64,000 nt of DNA from Streptomyces brasiliensis (lineage in GTDB: Bacteria; Actinomycetota; Actinomycetes; Streptomycetales; Streptomycetaceae). The DNA lies in assembly GCF_014647875.1 (NCBI RefSeq), contig NZ_BMQA01000017.1:1-64000 (forward strand), read 5' to 3'. Shown in pieces: positions 24,702 to 32,580 of the stretch; positions within the stretch are counted from its first letter, which is position 1; every line of letters starts with the position of its first letter. The position numbers were made by a program, and so were the translations under genes. Under the pieces are notes generated by a model. It did not search any database. It was given only the letters and a program-made list of their open reading frames with translations, and was not told the DNA's origin.

Positions 24702-26264
24702 TCAGGGCATCAGCTGGTAGTCCGGGAAGTTGCCGGGCAGCCGTTCGCCGGCCGGGCCCTGGGTGACGGCGCGCACCAGCAGCTCGCCGCCGACGAAGGC
24801 GCCGCGCCACGACGCTCCGAAGCCGCCGAACAACTCGTCGCGGTCGCCGCGGGAGCGCGGCTTGCCGTGGCCCGTCTTGAAGGCGCGGATCTGCGGGGCG
24901 AGCCGCTCGTAGGTGGCCCTGTCGTCGGTGGACAGCGTGGCCACCAGCGCGCCGTTGGACGCGTTCATGGCAGCCAGCAGCTCCGCCTCGGTGTCGACCA
25001 GGACGATCGTGTCGACCGGGCCGAACGGCTCCGCGTGGTGCAGTGGCGAGGACGGGGGCGGGCCGAGCAGGGTGACCGGCTGGACGTACGCCGAGGTGTC
25101 CTGGCCGGGGAGGAAGCGGCCGTCGGCCGGCTTGGCGCGGTGCAGCGGGACGGCGCCCCGGTCGATGGCCTCCGCCACCTGGTCCTGGAGCTCCTTGGCC
25201 TTGGCCGCGTTGATCACGGGGCCGAAGTCCAGCCGGGGGTAGGCGTCGTCCGGGTGCTCGACGGCCAGTGGGTGGCCGACCTCGATCGCGCGGACCGCGG
25301 GCAGATAGGCCGCCAGGAACTCGTCGAACAGCTCGCGCTGGACGACGAAGCGCGGATAGGCCGTGCAGCGCTGCTTGCCGTAGTCGAAGAGTTTGGGGAC
25401 TACGGCGGTCAGGGCGTCCCAGTCGGAGAAGTTCCAGATGCCCCAGGTGTTGAGGCCCTCCTGTTCCAGGATGTGCCGCTTGCCGAGGTCGGCGACGGCG
25501 GTCGCCACCGCGGCGCCGGTGTCACGGCCGCCTACGAACGAGACGCAGCCGATCTCGGGCGAGCGGACCAGTGCCTCCGACAGTTCGCGGCCGCTGCCGC
25601 TGACCAGGGTGACCGGGATGCCCTCGCGGGCGGCCAGGGCCGAGGCCAGGGTCAGACAGGCGACACCGCCGTCGGTCGGCGTCTTGGCGATGACCGCGTT
25701 GCCCGCCAGCGCCTGGACCAGCATGGCGTGGACGAGCACGCTCATCGGGTAGTTCCAGCTCGCGATGTTGGACACGGGCCCGTCGAGCGGGGCGCGGCCG
25801 GCGACCATCGGTTCGATGCCGTCGACGTACCAGCGCACGCCGTCGATCGCCCGGTCGACGTCCGCCTGGGCGAGCCGCCAGGGCTTGCCGATCTCCCAGA
25901 CGAGCAGCAGGGCGAGCAGTTCGCGGTGTTCGGTGAGCGCGTCCAGGGTGGCGGCGACCCGGGCGCGGCGCTCTTCGAGGGGGACGTGCCGCCAGGCGCG
26001 GTGCTGGTCCAGCGAGGCGCGGACGGCCTGTTGGGCGGTGCTCCGGTCCAGGCGCGGGGCGCCCGCGATCGGGCTGCCGTCGACCGGGGTGGTCGCGGGC
26101 AGCGCCCTGCCGTCCGCCTGCCAGGCGGCGCCCCAGAGGTTGAGTACGCGGTCGTCCCGGAAGGCCTCGGGGGCGACGGCGAGCGAGCGCCGCCAGGCGT
26201 CGCTCCAGGACGTCCCCGACTTCAAGGTGAAGGTGGGGCGGTTCGTGGTGAGGGTGGGTGCCAT
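24702..26264 (-). CDS. Aldehyde dehydrogenase family protein (PaaN-like)
   Basis: The 520-residue protein is an NAD(P)-dependent aldehyde dehydrogenase: SNIASWNYPMSVLVHAML is the cofactor-side conserved stretch, LEQEGLN holds the general-base Glu and GKQRCTAYPR the catalytic Cys, with EPFGPVDTIVLV near the end. Its N-terminus resembles the ALDH module of phenylacetate degradation PaaN. The aldehyde is unknown. A glyoxylate-type or short-chain substrate would fit the neighbouring oxalate genes, but this is inference. It is transcribed alone: the next gene upstream is separated by 515 bases of repeat-rich DNA. Confidence 0.9.
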   Translation of the reverse strand: MAPTLTTNRPTFTLKSGTSWSDAWRRSLAVAPEAFRDDRVLNLWGAAWQADGRALPATTPVDGSPIAGAPRLDRSTAQQAVRASLDQHRAWRHVPLEERRARVAATLDALTEHRELLALLLVWEIGKPWRLAQADVDRAIDGVRWYVDGIEPMVAGRAPLDGPVSNIASWNYPMSVLVHAMLVQALAGNAVIAKTPTDGGVACLTLASALAAREGIPVTLVSGSGRELSEALVRSPEIGCVSFVGGRDTGAAVATAVADLGKRHILEQEGLNTWGIWNFSDWDALTAVVPKLFDYGKQRCTAYPRFVVQRELFDEFLAAYLPAVRAIEVGHPLAVEHPDDAYPRLDFGPVINAAKAKELQDQVAEAIDRGAVPLHRAKPADGRFLPGQDTSAYVQPVTLLGPPPSSPLHHAEPFGPVDTIVLVDTEAELLAAMNASNGALVATLSTDDRATYERLAPQIRAFKTGHGKPRSRGDRDELFGGFGASWRGAFVGGELLVRAVTQGPAGERLPGNFPDYQLMP

Positions 26265-26779
26265 TCGTCAGCTCCGCTCTCGGTGCACGATCGGGCGGGG
26301 TGTCGGCAAGGGTCGTCCCCACCGCCTGAGCGCGCTTCGACGCGGACTCGGGCGAAGGGGCCCTACCGGGAACGTCACGCGCACGGGCCGGCGCGTGACG
26401 ATCGTGTCGGGGTCGGCTGTCGGGTCCGAGGTGTCAGGTGCCAGATTTCAGGTGTCAGGCGCGGGTCGGCGCCTCACGGTCGCATCGGGCCGGGCGCGGT
26501 TGCGCGCGGACGGACGGTCGTGTCGGGCCGGGCGCGGATCAGGCGCCCGACGGTCGTCGCCGGCCACGCGCGGGTGAGCGCGGGACCGTCGTCTCGGGCC
26601 TGGTGCAGGTCGGCGCCTCACGGTCGCATCGGAGTCAGGCGCCGGCCGGTCGTGACGGGCGGTCGTATCGGTCAGGCGCAGGTAGGCGCGTGACGGTCGG
26701 GTCGGGTCGGGCGCGGGGTCGTCGCCGTACGGTCGTTGCGGGCAGAGTGCGGGGGGCGGCGCCGTACCGTCGCCCCGGA
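26265..26779. repeat. GC-rich non-coding stretch with degenerate repeats
   Basis: No gene is supported here. The stretch is built of variations on CGGTCGT, GGGTCGGGCGCG and TCAGGCGC. A perfect 25-base direct repeat (beginning GGTCGGCGCCTCACGGTCG) occurs at 26464-26488 and 26608-26632, 144 bases apart. Open frames crossing it translate to low-complexity Arg/Gly/Ala/Ser runs. The promoter of the aldehyde dehydrogenase must lie at its left end. Confidence 0.7.
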
Positions 26780-27712
26780 TCAGGCTTCGGTCGAGTTCCC
26801 TCGTGATTTCAGGGCTTCCAGTACCAACCCTGCCGTCTCCGTCGGCGTACTGCCCACCCGTACGCCCACCGCCTCCAGCGCCTCCTGCTTGGCCTTCGCG
26901 GTGCCGGACGAGCCGGAGACGATCGCGCCCGCGTGGCCCATCGTCTTGCCCTCGGGGGCGGTGAAACCGGCGATGTAGCCGACGACTGGCTTGGTGACGT
27001 GGTCGTGGATGTACGCCGCCGCGCGTTCCTCCGCGTCGCCGCCGATCTCGCCGATGAGGACGATCACTTCGGTGTCGGGGTCGTCCTGGAAGGCGGCCAG
27101 GCAGTCGATGTGGGTCGTACCGACCACGGGGTCGCCGCCGATGCCCACGCAGGTGGAGAAGCCGACGTCGCGCAGCTCGTACATCAACTGGTACGTCAGA
27201 GTGCCCGACTTGGAGACCAGGCCGATCCGGCCGGGTTTGGTGATGTCGGCGGGGATGATGCCGGCGTTGGACCGGCCCGGGGTGATCAGTCCCGGACAGT
27301 TCGGGCCGATGATGCGGGTGCCCTTGGACTTCGCGTACGCGGTGAACGCGACCGAGTCGTGGACCGGGATGCCCTCGGTGATGACGACGGCCAGGCCGAT
27401 GCCGGCGTCGGCGGCCTCGGTCACGGCCGCCTTGGCGAAGGCAGGCGGGACGAAGACCACGGTGACGTCGGCGCCGGTCGCCTCGATGCCCTCGCGGACG
27501 GTGCCGAAGACGGGCACCGTCATGGGGGCACCTCCCAGGCCGTTCCGGCACTGGGGGACGTCGAAGTCGACGGTGCGGCCGGCCTTGCGCGGGTTGACGC
27601 CGCCGACGACGTCGGTGCCGGCCGCGAGCATGCGCCGGGTGTGCTTCATGCCCTCGCCGCCGGTCATTCCCTGGACGAGGACCTTGCTCTCCTTGGTGAG
27701 GTAGATCGCCAT
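26780..27712 (-). CDS. sucD: Succinyl-CoA synthetase alpha subunit (second-copy type)
   Basis: The 310-residue protein has the CoA-binding Rossmann start (KVLVQGMTGGEGMKHT), GIIPADITKPGRIGLVSKSG and the active-site GHAGAIVSG carrying the phosphorylated His. It pairs with SucC to interconvert succinyl-CoA and succinate with NDP/NTP. A 13-residue insertion near residues 53-65 (PQCRNGLGGAPMT) interrupts the usual TVDFDG-to-VPVFGTV junction and is encoded by a palindromic repeat. SucC lies 14 bases upstream in the same operon. The location in an oxalate gene group suggests a catabolic, not TCA-cycle, duty such as recycling CoA from succinyl-CoA. Confidence 0.93.
   Translation of the reverse strand: MAIYLTKESKVLVQGMTGGEGMKHTRRMLAAGTDVVGGVNPRKAGRTVDFDVPQCRNGLGGAPMTVPVFGTVREGIEATGADVTVVFVPPAFAKAAVTEAADAGIGLAVVITEGIPVHDSVAFTAYAKSKGTRIIGPNCPGLITPGRSNAGIIPADITKPGRIGLVSKSGTLTYQLMYELRDVGFSTCVGIGGDPVVGTTHIDCLAAFQDDPDTEVIVLIGEIGGDAEERAAAYIHDHVTKPVVGYIAGFTAPEGKTMGHAGAIVSGSSGTAKAKQEALEAVGVRVGSTPTETAGLVLEALKSRGNSTEA
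27522..27559. repeat. Small palindromic repeat inserted in sucD
   Basis: The plus strand reads GGGGGCACCTCCCAGGC, then CGTTCCGG, then CACTGGGGGACG. It is a GC-rich imperfect palindrome like the small interspersed repeats found at many places in Streptomyces genomes. Here it is inside sucD and keeps the frame open, adding about 13 residues. Confidence 0.55.
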
Positions 27713-27726
27713 GTCGTCCCGTCTCC

Positions 27727-28857
27727 CTAGACCGAGTCGGCGAGTTGGGCAGCCCGGTCGGCCGCGCCGTCCATCGTGGTGGCCTGCTGGACCAGCGGAT
27801 GCGCGTGGTCGTCGAGGATCGCGCGGCCGCGGGCCGCGTTGTTGCCGTCGAGCCGGACCACCAGCGGCTTGGTGAGCCGTACGGTGTCCAGGGCCTGGAC
27901 GATGCCGTCGGCGACCGCGTCACAGGCGGTGATGCCGCCGAAGACGTTGACAAAGACGGACTTCACGGCCGGGTCGGAGAGGATGACCGACAGCCCGTCG
28001 GCCATGACCTGGGCGGAGGCCCCGCCGCCGATGTCGAGGAAGTTGGCCGGGCGGGCGCCGCAGCCGGCGACCACGTCGAGGGTGGACATGACCAGGCCGG
28101 CGCCGTTGCCGATGATGCCGACCTCGCCGTCCAGCTTGACGTAGTTGAGGCCGCGGGCGGCGGCCACGGCCTCCAGTGGGTCGTCGTGCTCCACCTCCTC
28201 CGCGCCCCAGCGGGCCTGCCGGAAGCGGGCGTTGTCGTCGAGGGTGACCTTGCCGTCGAGGGCGACGATCTGCCCCTTCGGAGTGCGCACCAGGGGGTTG
28301 ACCTCGACGAGCAGGGCGTCCTCGCGGACCAGCACCTGCCACAGCCGGACGAGGACGTCGACGGTCTGTGCCGGCAGTCCGGCGGCGTCGGCGATCTCGG
28401 CGGCCTTCGCCGAGGTGACGCCCTCCGCCGGGTCGATGTGCACGCGGGCCACGGCCTCGGGCCTGCTCGCAGCCACCTCCTCGATCTCCATGCCGCCCTC
28501 GGCGGACGCGATCGCGAGGAAGCGTCCCGCCGCGCGGTCGAGCACGTAGGAGACGTAGTACTCGTTCTCGATGTCGACGGGCTCCGCCAGCATCACCTTC
28601 CTGACGGTGTGTCCCTTGATGTCCATGCCCAGGATGCGCCGTGCCGCGAGCTCCGCGGCAGCGGGGTCGGAGGCCAGTGCGACACCGCCCGCCTTGCCCC
28701 GGCCACCGGTCTTGACCTGCGCCTTCACTACGACCCGGCCGCCCGTCCTGCGGGCGATCTCGCGGGCCTCCTTGGGTGAGTCCGTGACCTCCGCCCGGGG
28801 CACGACGATGCCGTGCTCCCGGAAGAGGTCCCTTGCCTGGTGTTCATACAGGTCCAT
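27727..28857 (-). CDS. sucC: Succinyl-CoA synthetase beta subunit (second-copy type)
   Basis: The 376-residue protein starts MDLYEHQARDLFREHGIVVP, the standard SucC N-terminus, followed by ATP-grasp elements (GGRVVVKAQVKTGGRGKAGG) and the C-terminal CoA-ligase part (GFGGITACDAVADGIVQAL-like, here VFGGITACDAVADGIVQ). The ATG at 28857 is chosen because GGGAG lies just upstream and the family starts there. It is the first gene of a sucC-sucD operon. The divergent promoter with frc contains a clear palindromic operator (28927-28950), so regulation by a GntR-type factor is likely. Confidence 0.94.
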   Translation of the reverse strand: MDLYEHQARDLFREHGIVVPRAEVTDSPKEAREIARRTGGRVVVKAQVKTGGRGKAGGVALASDPAAAELAARRILGMDIKGHTVRKVMLAEPVDIENEYYVSYVLDRAAGRFLAIASAEGGMEIEEVAASRPEAVARVHIDPAEGVTSAKAAEIADAAGLPAQTVDVLVRLWQVLVREDALLVEVNPLVRTPKGQIVALDGKVTLDDNARFRQARWGAEEVEHDDPLEAVAAARGLNYVKLDGEVGIIGNGAGLVMSTLDVVAGCGARPANFLDIGGGASAQVMADGLSVILSDPAVKSVFVNVFGGITACDAVADGIVQALDTVRLTKPLVVRLDGNNAARGRAILDDHAHPLVQQATTMDGAADRAAQLADSV

Positions 28858-28926
28858 TCCGGCTCCCGTCTTAAAAGTGCCGCACGCCCCCTGGACACCA
28901 CCCACCGGATGCGGGATAACAAGCTT

Positions 28927-28950
28927 CATACAGTATTCGTCGACTGTATG
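28927..28950. promoter_or_regulatory. Palindromic operator in the sucC/frc divergent promoter
   Basis: CATACAGT, 8 bases, ACTGTATG is a perfect inverted repeat. Its centre carries TTCGTCGACTG, a motif also found before the GntR gene (54801) and before the panE-like gene (57561). It is 70 bases from the sucC start and 75 from the frc start, midway in the shared promoter. Confidence 0.7.
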
Positions 28951-29024
28951 CAATGTACGAAAACCCCATGCGGGGCTGCCCCGCACCCTGAACCAGACCG
29001 CGATCAAGTGAGTGAGGTGGCCTC

Positions 29025-30266
29025 ATGACAGGAACGCCGACCAGGGCACTCGAAGGCATCCGCGTCCTGGACATGACCCACGTTCAATCCGGGCCCTCAG
29101 CGACCCAACTGCTCGCCTGGCTCGGTGCGGACGTCGTCAAGCTGGAGGCGCCGTCCGGTGACATCACGCGCAAGCAACTGCGCGACCTCCCGGATGTCGA
29201 CTCCCTCTACTTCACGATGCTCAACTGCAACAAGCGGAGCATCACCCTCAACACCAAGACCGAGCGCGGCAAGGAGCTCCTCACCGAGCTGATCCGGCGC
29301 TCGGACGTGATGGTGGAGAACTTCGGGCCGGGCGCGATCGACCGGATGGGCTTCAGCTGGGACCGCATCAAGGAGATCAACCCTCGGATCGTGTACGCCT
29401 CCATCAAGGGGTTCGGGGACGGGCCGTACACCAACTTCAAGGCGTACGAGGTCGTTGCCCAGGCCATGGGCGGGTCGATGTCGACCACCGGTTTCGAGGA
29501 CGGACCACCGATGGCGACAGGGGCCCAGATCGGGGACTCCGGCACGGGCGTGCACGCCGTGGCGGGGATACTCGCGGCTCTCCTGCAGCGCGAGCACACC
29601 GGGCGCGGTCAGCGGGTGAACGTGGCCATGCAGCACGCGGTGCTCAACCTCTGCCGGGTGAAGCTGCGCGACCAGCAACGCCTGGCGCATGGGCGCCTCG
29701 CCGAATACCCCAACGAGGACTTCGGCGACGAGGTTCCCCGCTCGGGCAACGCGTCCGGCGGCGGCCAGCCCGGCTGGGCCGTCAAGTGCGCGCCGGGCGG
29801 CCCGAACGACTACGTGTACGTCATCGTGCAGCCCGTGGGCTGGCAGCCGCTCAGCGAGCTGATCGGCCGGCCCGAACTGGCCGACGACCCCGAGTGGGCG
29901 ACGCCGGAGGTCCGGCTGCCCAAGCTCGGCAAGATGTTCCAGCTGATCGAGGAGTGGTCCTCGACGCTCCCCAAGTGGGAGGTGCTGGAGAAGCTCAACG
30001 CCCACAACATCCCGTGCGGGCCGATCCTGTCGACGAAGGAGATCATCGAGGACGACTCGCTGATCGCCAACGACATGGTGGTCACCGTCCCGCACCCCGA
30101 GCGTGGCGAGTTCGTCACCGTCGGCAGCCCCCTCAAGCTCTCCGACTCCCCCGTGGAGGTGACCACTTCACCGCTGCTCGGCGAGCACAACGAAGCGGTC
30201 TACATCGGTGAACTGGGTCTCGGCGACGAGGAACTGCGCCTGCTCAAGTCGAGCGGAGTGATCTGA
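29025..30266 (+). CDS. frc: Formyl-CoA:oxalate CoA-transferase
   Basis: The 413-residue class III CoA-transferase is recognisable along its length: GIRVLDMTHVQSGPSATQLL, VDSLYFTMLNCNKRSITLN, VMVENFGPGAIDRMGFSW, the catalytic Asp in GAQIGDSGTG (D171, corresponding to D169 of the Oxalobacter enzyme), LRDQQRLAHGRLAEYP and the glycine loop GGGQPGW. It moves CoA from formyl-CoA to oxalate to give oxalyl-CoA and formate. The ATG is preceded by GAGGTGG. The acyl-CoA synthetase gene follows after one base. Divergent sucCD shares its promoter. No oxalyl-CoA decarboxylase, its usual partner, is found in the window. Confidence 0.95.
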   Translation: MTGTPTRALEGIRVLDMTHVQSGPSATQLLAWLGADVVKLEAPSGDITRKQLRDLPDVDSLYFTMLNCNKRSITLNTKTERGKELLTELIRRSDVMVENFGPGAIDRMGFSWDRIKEINPRIVYASIKGFGDGPYTNFKAYEVVAQAMGGSMSTTGFEDGPPMATGAQIGDSGTGVHAVAGILAALLQREHTGRGQRVNVAMQHAVLNLCRVKLRDQQRLAHGRLAEYPNEDFGDEVPRSGNASGGGQPGWAVKCAPGGPNDYVYVIVQPVGWQPLSELIGRPELADDPEWATPEVRLPKLGKMFQLIEEWSSTLPKWEVLEKLNAHNIPCGPILSTKEIIEDDSLIANDMVVTVPHPERGEFVTVGSPLKLSDSPVEVTTSPLLGEHNEAVYIGELGLGDEELRLLKSSGVI

Positions 30267-30267
30267 C

Positions 30268-32403
30268 GTGACAGACGAGGACCGGATACCGCGCGTGCGG
30301 TCACTCCTCGACGCCGTGCGCGCCGAGGGCCGGACGGCGCTGACCGCGCCCGAGGGCAAGGTGATCGCCGACGCGTACGGGATCGCCGTACCGGGCGAGG
30401 AGGTGGCACGGGACGCCGACGAGGCGGTGGCGTACGCGGCGCGGTTCGGCGGGCCCGTGGTGATGAAGATCGTCTCCCCGGACATCCTGCACAAGACCGA
30501 TGCCGGCGGTGTGGTCGTCGGCGTCGAGGGCGCGGCGGACGTACGGGCCGCGTTCCGCTCGATCGTCGAGAACGCCCACGCCTACGACCCGAAGGCCCGC
30601 ATCGAGGGCGTGCAGATCCAGGAGTTGCTGCCCGAGGGGCAGGAGGTCATCGTCGGGGCGGTCACCGACCCGACGTTCGGGAAGGTCGTGGCCTTCGGGC
30701 TCGGCGGGGTGCTCGTCGAGGTGCTCAAGGACGTGACGTTCCGGCTGGCGCCCGTGGCCGACGACGAGGCGCTGTCCATGCTGGACTCGATCCGCGCGGC
30801 GGAGATCCTGCGCGGGGTGCGCGGCGCGGCCGGAGTGGACCGGCGAGCCGTCGCCGAGCAGATCCGGCGGGTGTCCGAACTGGTCGCGGACTTCCCGGAG
30901 ATCGCCGAGGTGGACCTCAACCCGGTGATCGCCACCCCCCAGGGCGCGGTCGCGGCGGACATCCGCGTGATCCTCGCCGACCGGCAGCCGACGCCCCGCA
31001 GGACGTACACGCGCGAGGAGATCCTCACCTCGATGCGGCGGCTGATGGAGCCGCGCTCGATCGCCGTGATCGGCGCCTCCAACGAGCCGGGCAAGATCGG
31101 CAATTCGGTCATGCGCAATCTCGTCGACGGCGGTTTCGCCGGGGACATCCATCCGGTGAACCCCAAGGCCTATGACATTCAGGGCCGCAAGGCGTACAAG
31201 AGCGTCACGGACGTTCCCGGTGAGGTGGATGTGGCGGTCTTCGCGATCCCCGCCGCGCTCGTGCCCGCCGCACTGGAAGAAGTGGGCCGCAAGGGGATCC
31301 CCAACGCCGTCCTGATTCCGTCCGGGTTCGCGGAGACCGGTGAGCACAAGCTGCAGGACGAGGTCGTGGCGATCGGCGAGCGGTACGGCGTCCGGCTGCT
31401 CGGGCCGAACATCTACGGCTACTACGCGACCTGGCAGGACCTGTGCGCCACGTTCTGCACGCCGTACGACGTCAAGGGCGGCGTGGCGCTGACCTCGCAG
31501 TCCGGGGGCATCGGCATGGCGATCCTGGGCTTCGCGCGGACCACGCGGACGGGTGTGTCGGCGATCGTCGGACTCGGCAACAAGTCGGACCTGGACGAGG
31601 ACGACCTGCTGACCTGGTTCGGCGAGGACCCGCACACCGAGTGCATCGCGATGCACCTGGAGGACCTCAAGGACGGGCGCGCCTTCGTGGCCGCGGCGCG
31701 CGCGACCGTGCCGAGGAAGCCGGTGATCGTCCTCAAGGCGGGTCGTACGCCGGCGGGCGCGAAGGCCGCGGGCTCGCACACCGGCGCGCTGGCGGGCGAC
31801 GACGCCGTGTACGACGACATCCTCCGGCAGGCCGGCGTCATCCGGGCGCCGGGTCTGAACGACATGCTCGAGTACGCGCGCGCGTTGCCCGTGCTTCCCG
31901 CTCCGCGGGGCGACAACGTCGTGATCATCACCGGGGCCGGCGGCAGCGGGGTGCTGCTGTCCGACGCGGTGACGGACAACGGCCTGTCCCTGATGGAGAT
32001 ACCGCCGGACCTCGACGCGTCCTTCAGGAGTTTCATCCCGCCCTTCGGGGCCGCAGGCAACCCGGTGGACATCACCGGGGGTGAGCCGCCGTCGACGTAC
32101 GAGGCGACGATCCGGCTCGGTCTCGAGGACCCGCGCATCCACGCGCTCGTCCTCGGTTACTGGCACACGATCGTCACCCCGCCGATGGTCTTCGCGGAGC
32201 TGACGGCGCGTGTGGTGGCCGAGCTCCGCGAGCGCGGGTTCGAGAAGCCGGTGGTGGCGTCACTGGCCGGTGACGTCGAGGTCGAGGAGGCGTCCCAGTA
32301 CCTCTTCGAACGAGGGGTCGTGGCCTATCCGTACACCACGGAGAAGCCCGTGGAGGTGCTCGGTGCGAAGTACCGGTGGGCACGGGCGGCGGGACTGCTC
32401 TGA
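30268..32403 (+). CDS. NDP-forming acyl-CoA synthetase (ATP-grasp fused)
   Basis: The 711-residue protein joins an N-terminal ATP-grasp domain (PEGKVIADAYGIAVPGEE, PVVMKIVSPDILHKTDAGGV) to a CoA-binding and succinyl-CoA-synthetase-like ligase part (PRSIAVIGASNEPGKIGNSV, GGVALTSQSGGIGMAIL, SHTGALAGDD). The SHTGAL His is the expected phospho-His. Enzymes of this type make acyl-CoA from acid, CoA and ATP with ADP release. The gene starts one base after the frc stop, so it is probably co-transcribed and may activate oxalate, formate or a related acid. The exact acid cannot be read from sequence. A 12-bp hairpin terminator follows. Confidence 0.9.
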   Translation: MTDEDRIPRVRSLLDAVRAEGRTALTAPEGKVIADAYGIAVPGEEVARDADEAVAYAARFGGPVVMKIVSPDILHKTDAGGVVVGVEGAADVRAAFRSIVENAHAYDPKARIEGVQIQELLPEGQEVIVGAVTDPTFGKVVAFGLGGVLVEVLKDVTFRLAPVADDEALSMLDSIRAAEILRGVRGAAGVDRRAVAEQIRRVSELVADFPEIAEVDLNPVIATPQGAVAADIRVILADRQPTPRRTYTREEILTSMRRLMEPRSIAVIGASNEPGKIGNSVMRNLVDGGFAGDIHPVNPKAYDIQGRKAYKSVTDVPGEVDVAVFAIPAALVPAALEEVGRKGIPNAVLIPSGFAETGEHKLQDEVVAIGERYGVRLLGPNIYGYYATWQDLCATFCTPYDVKGGVALTSQSGGIGMAILGFARTTRTGVSAIVGLGNKSDLDEDDLLTWFGEDPHTECIAMHLEDLKDGRAFVAAARATVPRKPVIVLKAGRTPAGAKAAGSHTGALAGDDAVYDDILRQAGVIRAPGLNDMLEYARALPVLPAPRGDNVVIITGAGGSGVLLSDAVTDNGLSLMEIPPDLDASFRSFIPPFGAAGNPVDITGGEPPSTYEATIRLGLEDPRIHALVLGYWHTIVTPPMVFAELTARVVAELRERGFEKPVVASLAGDVEVEEASQYLFERGVVAYPYTTEKPVEVLGAKYRWARAAGLL

Positions 32404-32470
32404 TGCCGGGGCCGGTGAACGAGCGGCGACGACGAGACGCAGGGGGGCGGTAGATGAGGGCGTGAGCGAA

Positions 32471-32502
32471 GGAGGCGGCCGATAGCGCGGTCGGCCGCCT
32501 CC
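32471..32502 (+). terminator. Hairpin terminator after the acyl-CoA synthetase gene
   Basis: GGAGGCGGCCGA and TCGGCCGCCTCC form a perfect 12-bp stem with an 8-base loop, 68 bases after the stop of the acyl-CoA synthetase gene and about 80 bases before the transporter gene, which therefore probably has its own promoter. Confidence 0.65.
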
Positions 32503-32580
32503 AGGTCCCGTGCGCGCACGAAACGCATTTGGACAGGGGGCGCTGGCCAGATCTTTCGAACGCAAGGGGTTACAACTGAC

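Noticed and set aside
26430..26700. Possible CRISPR array in the repeat-rich stretch
   Set aside because: Repeats are degenerate, of unequal spacing, and only one 25-base unit recurs exactly, twice. No regular spacers or cas genes are present.
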